Assembly: GCA_903887775.1 (NCBI GenBank)
Contig: CAISRB010000024.1
Span: 186,001-250,000 of the forward strand
DNA length: 64,000 nt
Reading direction: 5' to 3'
From: an uncultured Bacteroidales bacterium
GTDB taxonomy: Bacteria; Bacteroidota; Bacteroidia; Bacteroidales; FEN-979
Under the pieces are notes generated by a model, which ran no database searches, was not told the origin of the DNA, and saw only the letters and a list, made by a program, of their open reading frames with translations. A program made the position numbers and the translations under genes. Below are positions 18,725-28,029 of this stretch, piece after piece (position 1 is the stretch's first letter; the number at the start of each line of letters is the position of its first letter).

Positions 18725-19774
18725 TTACGACGAAATAGTTTGGTATAATTCAAGAAATTTCAGAATACAATTCTTCCAATTATATCTGGAAGCGTATTCG
18801 ATGATCTCCTGAGAGTATAAACCAGGTTCTTTTTCCCTCAGTTCAAGGCCCAGGCGCAGAACGGCAGCCATTGACCCGGCCTCAAAGCTGTCCCAGTAAA
18901 AAGCGATAACCCCGCCGATTTCAGGCAGGCTTGCCGCCCTGCTCAGAAAAACCTGCTTCCCGGCAAGCATGGCTTCGATAACAGGCAGGCCGAATCCTTC
19001 GGCAAGGGATGGGAAGAGGAATGCCCTGCAATGTTTATAGAGCCAGTACTTTTCATCCTCATCGAGCACTCCCGGAATGATAATGTTGTCTGAAACTTCC
19101 GACTCTCTTATCATTTCCCGTATCCTGTTTCCATAGGAGGTCTGATTATTACCGCCGAGAACCAGGAGATGATCAGGGAAATGATCCATCAGGGGGATCA
19201 GGGTGTGAAGGTTCTTTTCTTCCTTGAAAACGCAAAGTGAAAAGAAAAAGGGCTTTTCGGGTAACCAATGCGGCATTCCGGCGTCAGGCCTGGGCTCCAG
19301 TCTGACCCCGTTATGGATAGTCAGAACCGGCTTATTCCCTGCGTCAATGTTTTCTTTGAGCACTTTCCCTGTGAAATCGGAAATTACTGTAACCGCCGAA
19401 GCCCTGTCGACATTTTTCTGCAAGCGCTTCAGGTATTTCGCCGCTTTATCAGGTTTTTTCCGGGAAAGGAAGTTCAGATCGTGAACTGTGAGAATTACTT
19501 TTGAAGATGGATGAGGCAAATGGGATGGAAACTGGTGAAGGCTGTGCCAGATATCGGCTTTAGGGCTAAAACCCGGTATAAGCCGTTGCCCGAATAAGGC
19601 CCTGACCCATTCGGCCCCCGGATCTTTAGGCAGGGAGAACCCGGAAGGAACAAGAAACGTAAGGTCGAACCCTGCCGGGCAGTATTTTATCAGCTCATTG
19701 GCGAAGTTCAGGGAATACTGACCCAGGCCTGAGTACAGGTCTTTCGTTTTATATATGTCGACGAGCAGCTTCAG
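18725..19774 (-). CDS. GT1/GT4-type glycosyltransferase with no ATG start
   Basis: A GT-B fold glycosyltransferase of about 349 residues. Clear parts are DIWHSLHQFPSHLPHP then VILTVHDLNFL in the N-terminal domain and, in the donor domain, FPSLAEGFGLPVIEAMLAG with the catalytic Glu block. The frame is open from an in-frame stop at 19808-19810, but no ATG or GTG occurs before residue 86, only a TTG at 19519, which would cut off the acceptor domain. I place the start at CTG 19774 because the following residues, KLLVDIYKTKDLYSGLGQY, look like a normal beginning; ATA or ATT codons upstream are alternatives. No close RBS. Start uncertain, family firm. Confidence 0.75.
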   Translation of the reverse strand: MKLLVDIYKTKDLYSGLGQYSLNFANELIKYCPAGFDLTFLVPSGFSLPKDPGAEWVRALFGQRLIPGFSPKADIWHSLHQFPSHLPHPSSKVILTVHDLNFLSRKKPDKAAKYLKRLQKNVDRASAVTVISDFTGKVLKENIDAGNKPVLTIHNGVRLEPRPDAGMPHWLPEKPFFFSLCVFKEEKNLHTLIPLMDHFPDHLLVLGGNNQTSYGNRIREMIRESEVSDNIIIPGVLDEDEKYWLYKHCRAFLFPSLAEGFGLPVIEAMLAGKQVFLSRAASLPEIGGVIAFYWDSFEAGSMAAVLRLGLELREKEPGLYSQEIIEYASRYNWKNCILKFLELYQTISS

Positions 19775-19828
19775 ATCAGAAAGGTTTGATATCGCAAAGT
19801 AACAAATTTACTATCTTGCCAGATAATT

Positions 19829-21091
19829 ATGCTGAATAAATTTCTAAAGGATCTAAGGAATAAGGATCATAAACCCGGTTTTGGCGGGCTGGATATTCTC
19901 CGCTATATAGGACCGGGTTTGCTCGTCACCGTAGGTTTTATCGATCCCGGCAACTGGGCATCGAATATTGCGGCAGGTTCGCAATATGGTTACACCCTGC
20001 TTTGGATAGTCAGCCTGTCAACGGTAATGCTTATTATACTTCAGCATAATGTCGCTCACCTTGGCATAGCGACCGGACTTTGCCTGTCGGAAGCAGCCAC
20101 TTTGCATCTGAAACCATGGATTTCAAAGCCGGTTCTCTGGTCGGCCATGGGAGCTTCGGTTTCCACGTCCCTGGCTGAAATTCTGGGGGCATCCATTGCC
20201 CTCAGCATGTTGTTTAAAATACCTGTTCCGGCGGGTGCCTTACTTACAATGGCTTTTGTTCTGATCATGCTGTTCACGAATTCTTACCGTAAGATCGAAA
20301 AATTCATTATTGCTTTTGTTTCCGTTATCGGACTTTCTTTCTTGTATGAGCTGACGCTGGTGAAGGTCGACTGGGTATCGGCAGGAATAGGATGGGTGAA
20401 TCCGTCGATACCCCAGGGGTCCATAATCATCATCATGAGTGTCCTTGGGGCCGTAGTTATGCCTCATAATCTTTTTTTACATTCCGAAATAATTCAAAGC
20501 CGGCAGTGGAATCTCGAAAACGATAATGTCATCCGCAGGCAGCTGAAATTTGAGTTTTTCGATACTCTCCTGTCGATGGTCATTGGCTGGGCAATTAACA
20601 GTGCTATCATCATCCTGGCGGCCTCGGCATTTTTTACAAACAAGACCCCGGTGACCGAACTGCAGCAGGCAGTAGGTATACTCAGCCCGCTGCTGGGCAG
20701 TCATGCAGGCATGGTATTTGCCGTCGCCCTTCTGTTTTCCGGCCTGGCTTCCACGATCACCTCGGGTATGGCAGGAGGCTCCATTCTTGCCGGTATTTAC
20801 CGCGAACCTTATGATATAAAAGACAGCCACTCAAGATTGGGGGTTGGCATTTCACTGATACTTTCGGTCGGCATTATTTTCCTGATCAGGAATGCATATA
20901 TGGGACTGATCATTTCGCAGATGATACTGAGCATCCAGCTTCCGTTCACAATTTTTACCCAGATCCGGCTCACCTCATCCTCTAAAGTTATGGGTGATCA
21001 TGTGAACAAAAAAAGGACTACTGCAGTTCTGCTATTCATCGGGTTCATTGTGACCTTTCTTAATATTCGCCTTCTTATCAGTTTATTTTAA
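19829..21091 (+). CDS. Nramp-family divalent metal transporter (MntH-like)
   Basis: A 420-residue, roughly 11-helix inner-membrane transporter. The two hallmark unwound-helix motifs are present: DPGNW in helix 1 (about residues 39-43) and MPHN in helix 6 (VVMPHNLFLHSEI), which supply the Asp/Asn and Met metal ligands. Proton-coupled uptake of Mn(II) or Fe(II) is expected. It diverges from the glycosyltransferase gene and its stop overlaps a -7 element of the next gene. Confidence 0.93.
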   Translation: MLNKFLKDLRNKDHKPGFGGLDILRYIGPGLLVTVGFIDPGNWASNIAAGSQYGYTLLWIVSLSTVMLIILQHNVAHLGIATGLCLSEAATLHLKPWISKPVLWSAMGASVSTSLAEILGASIALSMLFKIPVPAGALLTMAFVLIMLFTNSYRKIEKFIIAFVSVIGLSFLYELTLVKVDWVSAGIGWVNPSIPQGSIIIIMSVLGAVVMPHNLFLHSEIIQSRQWNLENDNVIRRQLKFEFFDTLLSMVIGWAINSAIIILAASAFFTNKTPVTELQQAVGILSPLLGSHAGMVFAVALLFSGLASTITSGMAGGSILAGIYREPYDIKDSHSRLGVGISLILSVGIIFLIRNAYMGLIISQMILSIQLPFTIFTQIRLTSSSKVMGDHVNKKRTTAVLLFIGFIVTFLNIRLLISLF

Positions 21092-21096
21092 CTTTG
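21089..21096 (+). promoter_or_regulatory. -7 element overlapping the Nramp stop codon
   Basis: TAACTTTG is a full match to TAnnTTTG. Its first three bases are the Nramp stop codon, and the next gene's ATG follows 4 bp after it, so a transcript from here would be leaderless. Confidence 0.45.
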
Positions 21097-21100
21097 CAGA

Positions 21101-22327
21101 ATGAAGAAGATCGCAGCAAGGGTATTCTGTGTGCTGGCTTATTTCGTATTGTTTCTGCTCCTGCTTGAAGCCATACTGTATTTTACTGCGCCCGTATATG
21201 ATTTTTCTGAACCCAAGCCATTTTCAGGCAATAAATTTTTCAACCCATACGATGGTATCGACAGCCTCGGCTGGAGAAAAAGCAACTTTCATTTTCATGT
21301 AAAGGAGTGGTGGGGGCTCACTGCAGGCCGCAGCAATACCCCGGGGGAACTTTACAAGGTATATAAGCAGATGAATTATGATGCCCCTCAGATCTCGAAT
21401 TACCAGAGTATTTCCGTGGAGTTCAGGGATTCGGCTTTCTACATTCCGGTTTATGAACACGGTTTCGGGCTGAGAAAAAAGCATCAGATGCTGATCGGCG
21501 CCAGAGAAGTTCTGTGGCTGGATTATTCGATTGTCCAGAACCTTAGCCACAAACAGCATATTCTTAACCTGTTGAGGCCACAGAGCGCTATTGTGGCTAT
21601 TGCCCATCCCGACTGGGAAGGAGGATATTCGCTCAAGGATATGAGGTATCTTTCAAATTATGATATGCTGGAGGTGCTTGATAATAACTGGAGGTCCTTA
21701 CCCCAGTGGGATGCAGCTCTTTCAGGAGGTCACGTCGCCTGGATTTTAGCTGATGACGATGCCCATAATATTAAGGATCCTTACCAGATCCAGCGTTGTG
21801 CAACATATATTCATTCCCCTTTCCTTCACAAGGATTCGATGATCAGTTCTCTTAAAAGCGGGAAAGCATACGGGGTTGAGATTTACATGGGAAATAACTG
21901 GACTTTTGAACAAAAAGCAGGCTGGGCCAAGAGAATCCCGAAATTACAAAGTGTAAGGATGGCGGGAGATACCTTGAAGGTTTCTGTGAGCGGTGAGGTT
22001 TTTAAGGTGATGTTCATTGGACAGGACGGCAGGATCAGAAAATCAGTTTACGGGGCGAAGGGCCATTGGTATAAGTTTACTCCGGAAGACACCTATATCC
22101 GCACAGAAATAACCTTTATTGCACACCATACGCACCCTACCATCGGCTCGGGTGATATCTTTTACCTTAACCCGGTATTCCGTTACAACGGGGAATTTCC
22201 TGTGAACGATCTCAAAGCGGAGATTAACTGGCCCAGGACATGGATCTTTCGTTTCATGACATTTGGCTCGCTGGTTGCAATTCTCTGGGCTGTCTGGCGT
22301 TTAAGAAAAAACAAAAAGCCGAACTGA
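21101..22327 (+). CDS. membrane-anchored PHP-domain phosphoesterase-like protein
   Basis: A 408-residue protein with membrane helices at about 4-28 and 380-398 and an intervening PHP-type metal-dependent domain: NFHFHVKEW early (the position of the PHP HxH motif), IVAIAHPDW, and ILADDDAHN, the late Asp-His ligand pair. This resembles CehA/McbA-type PHP proteins. Substrate unknown. It is followed after 1 bp by the GT39-like gene, so they are co-translated; a role in envelope glycan or lipid metabolism is a guess from that neighbour. Confidence 0.72.
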   Translation: MKKIAARVFCVLAYFVLFLLLLEAILYFTAPVYDFSEPKPFSGNKFFNPYDGIDSLGWRKSNFHFHVKEWWGLTAGRSNTPGELYKVYKQMNYDAPQISNYQSISVEFRDSAFYIPVYEHGFGLRKKHQMLIGAREVLWLDYSIVQNLSHKQHILNLLRPQSAIVAIAHPDWEGGYSLKDMRYLSNYDMLEVLDNNWRSLPQWDAALSGGHVAWILADDDAHNIKDPYQIQRCATYIHSPFLHKDSMISSLKSGKAYGVEIYMGNNWTFEQKAGWAKRIPKLQSVRMAGDTLKVSVSGEVFKVMFIGQDGRIRKSVYGAKGHWYKFTPEDTYIRTEITFIAHHTHPTIGSGDIFYLNPVFRYNGEFPVNDLKAEINWPRTWIFRFMTFGSLVAILWAVWRLRKNKKPN

Positions 22328-22328
22328 T

Positions 22329-24125
22329 ATGCCGTCCAATCGAAAAATATATTGGGCATTAGGAATTTTGCTGGTATTATCGGCAGTTATCAGGGCATTG
22401 ATCGCAGGTGCCATTGAGCTGGGTAATGACGAGGTGTACTACTGGACCTATGCCAAATTCCCCGACATGAGCCATTTCGACCATCCTCCGATGGTCGGGT
22501 TGGTGATTCAGCTATTTACTCTCAACCTGAGGTTCGACAGTGAGATCTTTCTCAGGTTGGGGTCTGTGGTGCTTGGGACCGCCTCAACATGGCTGATATT
22601 CCTGATCGGGAAGAAGATCAAGAGTGCGGTTGCAGGGCTTTATGCAGCCTTACTTTTTACTGCATCCTTTTATGGATTTATTCTTGTAGGGACGTTCATC
22701 CTTCCCGACACACCCCAGGTCTTTTTCTGGCTTATCAGCCTGTACCTTCTGGTTTGTGCCCTGCCGGATGAATCTCTGTCGAAGCAAAGCAGGACATACC
22801 TGTTCTTTTCGGGATTAAGTATAGGCCTGGCGCTGCTTTCAAAATATCATTCGGTATTTTTATTGTTCGGGGCCGGGATGTTCATCCTTTTCAACAACCG
22901 CAAATGGCTGCTGGCAAAAGAAACCTGGGTAGCATTGCTGATGGCGGTTCTTCTCTTCATGCCGGTTGTTTTCTGGAATGCCAATAACAACTACATCAGT
23001 TTCACTTTTCATGAAAGCCGGGTTGGAGTGACCCAATCGGGAATTCAGCCACAGTATTTCATTACAGAAATCCTTGGACAGTTTTTTTATAATAACCCGG
23101 TGAATATCATTATGATCATCCTGGCGTTCATAGCGCTGTTAAGCGGGAAAGAAATACTTGAAAAGCATTACTCCCGCCTGATCTTGTGGATGAGCCTGCC
23201 CTTATGGCTGGTTTTCGTTTCTTTTTCACTATTCCGTACAACCTTGCCGCACTGGACCGGCCCGGCATACATTGGTTTTATCCTTATCGCTGCTTCATGG
23301 CTTGCAACACCTTCCCCGAAAAATAAAAGACTCAGGCTGATTCCATGGCCCATTGTTGTTTCCCTGATATTTATACTTACAGTGATTTCAGTTGCGGTTA
23401 CACAGATCAGGTACGGATGGGTTCCGTTAAAAAAATGGAAGGTGGAAGATGTTTCGGCTGATCTCTGGGGTTGGCAGCAGTTAGGTGAAAAGTTCGGGCC
23501 GGTGGCTTCCTGGGATGAAGATCATTTTCTAATTGACAAAGGTTCGCCGGTTTTTACATTCCGCTGGTTTCCTGCAGCCAACTTTGACTATTATGTCGGG
23601 CGTCAAACGGGACGAAAGGTTTATGCCATCGGGAGCCTCGAACGTATTCATAAATACCGGTGGATAAACAACATCAGGGGAGATCTGAAAAAAGATGCCG
23701 ATGCCTGGTATATTGCCCTGAGTGATGATTACGAAGACCCGGTAACTCTTTACGGTAAGTTATTTGAACTGGTGCTCCCGGCCGATACAATTGCGATAAT
23801 GCGGGGCCATGACACAATACGCAAGGCATATATTTATAAACTGATCAACCTGAAGCAGGACCTTAGCTTCGCTTTTAATGATATCGCCAAACCTGAGCCA
23901 AAAATTGACACCCTGGCATATTTTATCAAACAGATAAGGAACAACCCTGACTGGATGCAGATATTGCAGAAGAGAGCCCGCGACAAGGGCATTACACTGG
24001 GCGATATGATCCAGCAGGAAGCAAAAAAGATGATGGAAGATCACAGGGATTTGCTTGATTTGCGCATTGACCATAACCAGGACTCCCTGAAGGAAATAAG
24101 AATATTGAAAGACAATGGCAAATAA
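22329..24125 (+). CDS. GT39/ArnT-like membrane glycosyltransferase
   Basis: A 598-residue protein with about 10-11 membrane helices in the first 360 residues and a soluble C-terminal part. The first periplasmic loop has ELGNDEVYYWTYAKFP...HFDHPP, the acidic DE pair and HPP signature of dolichyl-phosphate-mannose/ArnT-type transferases that use polyprenyl-phosphate sugars. The C-terminal tail (about 500-598) is unusually long and charged and may be a separate soluble domain. Acceptor unknown. Downstream of the PHP gene with a 1-bp gap. Confidence 0.85.
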   Translation: MPSNRKIYWALGILLVLSAVIRALIAGAIELGNDEVYYWTYAKFPDMSHFDHPPMVGLVIQLFTLNLRFDSEIFLRLGSVVLGTASTWLIFLIGKKIKSAVAGLYAALLFTASFYGFILVGTFILPDTPQVFFWLISLYLLVCALPDESLSKQSRTYLFFSGLSIGLALLSKYHSVFLLFGAGMFILFNNRKWLLAKETWVALLMAVLLFMPVVFWNANNNYISFTFHESRVGVTQSGIQPQYFITEILGQFFYNNPVNIIMIILAFIALLSGKEILEKHYSRLILWMSLPLWLVFVSFSLFRTTLPHWTGPAYIGFILIAASWLATPSPKNKRLRLIPWPIVVSLIFILTVISVAVTQIRYGWVPLKKWKVEDVSADLWGWQQLGEKFGPVASWDEDHFLIDKGSPVFTFRWFPAANFDYYVGRQTGRKVYAIGSLERIHKYRWINNIRGDLKKDADAWYIALSDDYEDPVTLYGKLFELVLPADTIAIMRGHDTIRKAYIYKLINLKQDLSFAFNDIAKPEPKIDTLAYFIKQIRNNPDWMQILQKRARDKGITLGDMIQQEAKKMMEDHRDLLDLRIDHNQDSLKEIRILKDNGK

Positions 24126-24210
24126 ACAATGCCACAGATAAATGTCAGGTCAGGAGCCCGCGGCAAACATTATTTCCGGGATATTCCTGTGATCATACGA
24201 CAATAAATTT

Positions 24211-25053
24211 ATGATAGTTAAAAGTCCTCCGGTTATGCCTCCTCCCAGGAAGCTTGAAGCCTGCCCCCGGGTCGCCCTCGCACTCGGCGGAGGTGCTTTT
24301 CATGGAGCAGCGCATGTCGGGGTATTGAAAGCGCTTGAGGAGAGCAATATCCCTATCGATCTGATTGTTGGAACCAGCGCAGGAAGCCTGGTAGGGGCGC
24401 TTTATTGTGATAATCCTGATATAGAGAAACTGATTCCTTTAGTTATTGAAACAACGTCATCCACTGTTTTCGATTTTTCACTGATCAGGTCGAAAGTCGG
24501 GTTTGTTTCCGGAAAGAAGCTACAAAACTTTATTTCCGAACATTGCACTGCCGTGAATATAGAGGATACGAAAATCCCTTTTGTTGCCGTGGTGACTGAC
24601 CTTCGTGAAGGGAAGACTTTGCCCCTGGCTGCCGGACCGATTGCTGCCTCGGTCAATGCTTCCTGTGCTGTTCCTATGATCTTTGAACCAGTGGAGATGT
24701 ATGGCATGACCCTTGTCGACGGAGGAATTCTCGATAATGTTCCTGCCGACATCTGCCGTTCCTATAAAGCAGAGATTGTGATTGCAATTGATATCATGGC
24801 TGATTTAAATGTCACGGAAAGTGTGGATAACTTCCTGAGGGTAGGGTACAAATCACTTCTGCTTGCACTCGGTGAGAATCAGAAAGCCAGACTGGCCTTT
24901 GCAGATATCGTTATCGCTCCCGACCTGAGGGATATGCCAATCCTGAGCGGCAAAGAGAATCAACAGATCTTCGATTCCGGTTATGCCGCAGCAAAAAAAG
25001 TGATCCCGGAGATCAAAAAACTGCTTCAAGCAAAAGGGATCTCTGCCGGATGA
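24211..25053 (+). CDS. patatin-like phospholipase
   Basis: A 280-residue patatin-family serine hydrolase. Oxyanion loop ALGGGAFHGAAHVG, nucleophile elbow GTSAG (IVGTSAGSLVGALY) and the dyad Asp in LVDGGILDNVP are all present. The RssA/YlbK-like size, without signal peptide or C-terminal barrel, implies a cytoplasmic or membrane-peripheral lipid acyl hydrolase. Start at ATG 24211; the Met at codon 9 is an alternative. It converges on fumarase with a 17-bp gap. Confidence 0.9.
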   Translation: MIVKSPPVMPPPRKLEACPRVALALGGGAFHGAAHVGVLKALEESNIPIDLIVGTSAGSLVGALYCDNPDIEKLIPLVIETTSSTVFDFSLIRSKVGFVSGKKLQNFISEHCTAVNIEDTKIPFVAVVTDLREGKTLPLAAGPIAASVNASCAVPMIFEPVEMYGMTLVDGGILDNVPADICRSYKAEIVIAIDIMADLNVTESVDNFLRVGYKSLLLALGENQKARLAFADIVIAPDLRDMPILSGKENQQIFDSGYAAAKKVIPEIKKLLQAKGISAG

Positions 25054-25070
25054 CCTTTGCGCGTCTTCGT

Positions 25071-26465
25071 TTATTTCGGACCGGTCATCTTTTTGGGATC
25101 AACGATCCTGGTGAAATCTTCATCGCTCAGAAGTCCCAGTTCCAGCGTGGCTTCACGAAGTGTTTTATTTTCTTTATGCGCCTTTTTTGCAATCCTGGCC
25201 GAATTGTCATAGCCGATGTGAGGGTTGAGTGCCGTCACCAGCATCAGGCTGTTTTCAAGATTCCTGTTGATGGCAGGCAGGTTTGGCTGGATGCCCATAG
25301 CGCAGTTGTCGTTGAATGAAACGCAGACATCGCCTATCAGCCTGGCCGACATCAGCAGGTTTGAAATGATCAGGGGCTTGAACACGTTCAGCTGAAAATG
25401 GCCGCTGATGCCACCAATATTGACAGCTACATCGTTACCCAGGACCTGGGCGCAAACCATGGTCATTGCTTCGACCTGGGTTGGATTGACTTTTCCGGGC
25501 ATGATACTCGATCCTGGTTCATTTTCGGGAAGCATGAGTTCACATATCCCGCAACGCGGTCCTGAAGCAGAAAGGCGAATGTTGCTTGCAATGTGCATCA
25601 GGCTCACTGCAAGGGTTTTTAACGCTCCTGAAGTTTCTACACAGGCATCATGAGCCGAAAGGGATTCGAATTTATTCGGAGCTGTGATAAACGGCAGACC
25701 GGTGAGTTCAGCTATCTTTTTTGCAACCAGTTCATCATATCCTTTGGGAGCGTTGAGGCCTGTGCCCACTGCTGTCCCGCCCAGCGCCAGTTCGGAAAGA
25801 TGGGGAAGGGTATTTTTCACTGCCCTTATCCCATGATCAAGCTGGGAAACATAACCCGAAAATTCCTGGCCAAGAGTAAGCGGGGTTGCATCCATAAGGT
25901 GAGTGCGTCCCGTTTTGACAATAGCCATGAACTCCTCTGATTTCCCGGCCAGGGTGTTCCGCAGGAGTTCCACGCCGGGAATGGTCCTTTTCACTACCAT
26001 TTCATAAGCTGCAATGCTCATTGCAGCCGGAAAAGTATCGTTTGAGGACTGTGATTTATTGACATCATCGTTTGGGTGGATTACGGTTTTACCTTCTCCA
26101 AGCGTGCCACCGCTAAGCACATGAGCCCTGTTTGCAACCACCTCGTTTACGTTCATATTGGTCTGGGTGCCTGAACCCGTCTGCCAGATCACCAGAGGGA
26201 ACTGGTCATCAAGCTTACCTGCCAGGATCTCATCACAAACTGCCACGATCAGCTTCATTTTTTCTTCAGGGAGGACTTTCAGATCACAATTGACCATAGC
26301 CGCCGCTTTTTTAAGAACGGTCATGGCCATGATCATTTCCCTTGGCATGGATGCGGGTTCGCCTATCTTGAAATTGGTCATTGATCTCTGGGTTTGGGCT
26401 CCCCAGTATTTGTCCATGTCAACCTCAATCGGTCCCATGGTGTCCTTTTCAATGCGTGTTTTCAT
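25071..26465 (-). CDS. fumC: fumarate hydratase class II
   Basis: A 464-residue member of the fumarase/aspartase superfamily. The signature [11 protein letters not shown] is present, with [28 protein letters not shown] and [13 protein letters not shown] lining the active site; SSNDTFP and the length favour fumarase C over aspartase. It interconverts fumarate and malate in the TCA cycle. The ATG at 26465 begins [16 protein letters not shown], the normal N-terminus; the longer in-frame reading to 26540 runs into the heptamer array and was rejected. Confidence 0.95.
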   Translation of the reverse strand: MKTRIEKDTMGPIEVDMDKYWGAQTQRSMTNFKIGEPASMPREMIMAMTVLKKAAAMVNCDLKVLPEEKMKLIVAVCDEILAGKLDDQFPLVIWQTGSGTQTNMNVNEVVANRAHVLSGGTLGEGKTVIHPNDDVNKSQSSNDTFPAAMSIAAYEMVVKRTIPGVELLRNTLAGKSEEFMAIVKTGRTHLMDATPLTLGQEFSGYVSQLDHGIRAVKNTLPHLSELALGGTAVGTGLNAPKGYDELVAKKIAELTGLPFITAPNKFESLSAHDACVETSGALKTLAVSLMHIASNIRLSASGPRCGICELMLPENEPGSSIMPGKVNPTQVEAMTMVCAQVLGNDVAVNIGGISGHFQLNVFKPLIISNLLMSARLIGDVCVSFNDNCAMGIQPNLPAINRNLENSLMLVTALNPHIGYDNSARIAKKAHKENKTLREATLELGLLSDEDFTRIVDPKKMTGPK

Positions 26466-26496
26466 AATCCGGAGTTTAATGGTTGGTTTATTTAAT

Positions 26497-26573
26497 AGAT
26501 GGCAGATGTCGGATGGCGGATGTATATAACCGTTCAACATTCAATATTCCTTGTTCAATATTCGATATTCGAA
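26497..26573. repeat. heptamer array between arsC-like gene and fumC
   Basis: Eleven 7-bp units in two blocks. The first is AGATGGC, AGATGTC, GGATGGC, GGATGTA. After TATAACC come GTTCAAC, ATTCAAT, ATTCCTT, GTTCAAT, ATTCGAT and ATTCGAA. The ATTCRAW-type units recur in the sufD-sufS gap. It fills most of the 114-bp gap. Confidence 0.85.
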
Positions 26574-26579
26574 CTCCCT

Positions 26580-26927
26580 TCATTCTTTTACAACAAGATC
26601 AATATTCCCGACAGGGTCCCCCAAAACAGCTTTGTATTGAACCTCAACAATAGGCCTTTTCAGCAGTTTCGGGTTTTGAAGAATTATAGTGATCCATTCA
26701 TGCACATTGAATTTCTTTCCTTTAAGGTTTTTTTTATAATACTCTTCCTGGGTGCGGACCATCTCTTCAGGTTTGGCATTAAGTTTCATTAAAAGCATTT
26801 CCAGACCCTTCTCGGTGAGAGGTTCTTTGAGGTATTCCACCGTCTCGAATTCAACTCCTTTTCCTTTAAGATATTCAAGGCCTGCCCTTGACTTTTTGCA
26901 CTGGGGGTTGTGGTAGATCCTGATCAT
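26580..26927 (-). CDS. ArsC/Spx-family arsenate reductase-like protein
   Basis: A 115-residue thioredoxin-fold protein of the ArsC/YffB group. The N-terminal YHNPQCKKSRAGL carries the redox Cys10, followed by LKEPLT and the later KRPIVE motif (usual RP near residue 95). Glutaredoxin-dependent arsenate reduction is the nominal activity, but YffB-type homologues often have other thiol roles and no ars genes are near. Follows prfB with an 11-bp gap. Confidence 0.85.
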   Translation of the reverse strand: MIRIYHNPQCKKSRAGLEYLKGKGVEFETVEYLKEPLTEKGLEMLLMKLNAKPEEMVRTQEEYYKKNLKGKKFNVHEWITIILQNPKLLKRPIVEVQYKAVLGDPVGNIDLVVKE

Positions 26928-26938
26928 GTATCAATGAA

Positions 26939-28028
26939 TTAAGAATTTCCATATTCCATCAGATACGCCTTGATAAACTCTGTGAGATCACCGTCAAGCA
27001 CGCTCTGGGTATCAGAAGTTTCATAAGTCGTTCTGAGGTCTTTTACCATTTTATACGGGTGCAGTACATACGAACGGATCTGTGATCCCCACTCGATCCG
27101 TTTTTTCCCGCTTTCAATCACGGCAATTTTTTCCCTTTGTTTCCGGAGTTCGATCTCGTATAACTGGGATTTTAACATTTTAAGGGCTTTTTCACGGTTC
27201 TGCCCCTGCGAACGTGTTTCCTGGCATTCAATAATTATACCGGTCGGCTCGTGTTTGAGTCGAACTGCCGTTTCCACCTTGTTCACATTTTGTCCGCCCG
27301 GACCGCTGCTGCGGAATGTATCCCAGGATATATCCGAAGGGTTGATCTCGATCACAATGTCATCATCAATGATAGGGTATGCATATACTGAAGCAAAGGA
27401 AGTATGCCTCTTGTGGTTTGAGTCGAAAGGCGAAAGCCTTACCAGCCGGTGAACTCCATTCTCACCTTTCAGGTAACCATAAGCATAATCCCCTTCAATT
27501 TCAAGTGTAACCTGCTTGATCCCGGCCACATCCCCTTCCTGGAAGTCCAGTTCCTTGACTTTGAATTTACTTCTTTCGGCGTAACGGAGATACATCCGCA
27601 TCAGCATCTGGGCCCAGTCCTGGCTCTCGGTACCGCCAGCGCCCGAGTTGATCTGGACAATGGCGCTGAGCCGGTCTTCTTCCCCGCTTAACATGTTACG
27701 GAATTCCAGGTCCTCGACCATCTTGAGGGATTCCTGATATTGTTTTTCAAGGTCCTCTTCACCTCCTTCACCCTGGATATAAAAATCCCAAAGAATCATC
27801 AGCTCCTCGAACCCGGCCTGTCCCCTTTTGTAAGCCTCGGTCCAGATCTTTTTATCGCGTATTGATTTTAAAACCTGCTCCGCTGCTTTCGGATTATTCC
27901 AGAAATCGGGAGCCTGGGTGAGTTGTTCTTCTTCTTCGATCAGTGAGCGTTTCTTATCGACGTCAAAGATACCTCCTCAAGGCATCGAGCCTTGTCTGGA
28001 GATCTTTCAATTGTTCCTGGCCGACCAT
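26939..28028 (-). CDS. prfB: peptide chain release factor 2 (programmed +1 frameshift)
   Basis: A 362-residue class I release factor assembled from two frames. Frame 0 runs 21 codons from ATG 28028 to an in-frame TGA at 27965-27963; a +1 shift then enters the main frame to the stop at 26939. The main part has the RF2 stop-recognition SPF motif ([11 protein letters not shown]) and the catalytic GGQ loop ([16 protein letters not shown]), plus the coiled N-terminal domain. It terminates translation at UGA and UAA. The ATG follows the recX stop by 1 bp, so recX-prfB is one unit. An annotation without the frameshift would start wrongly at 27799. Confidence 0.96.
27962..27977 (-). promoter_or_regulatory. 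RF2 autoregulatory +1 frameshift site
   Basis: Minus strand: AGGAGG (27977-27972), TAT, then the slippery CTT TGA C (27968-27962). The Shine-Dalgarno-like element with a 3-nt spacer before CTT, and TGA followed by C, match the classical prfB site. Low RF2 slows termination at TGA and favours the shift. Confidence 0.95.
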
Positions 28029-28029
28029 A

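Noticed and set aside
24126-24210. Small gene or regulatory RNA before the patatin gene
   Set aside because: Only 85 bp with no open frame, strong dyad or clear -7 element.
26466-26540. N-terminal extension of fumC
   Set aside because: The added residues are read from the heptamer array; the fumarase fold begins at 26465.
27800-28028. Separate short gene or truncated prfB
   Set aside because: The AGGAGG-CTT-TGA-C site explains the two frames as one programmed-frameshift gene.
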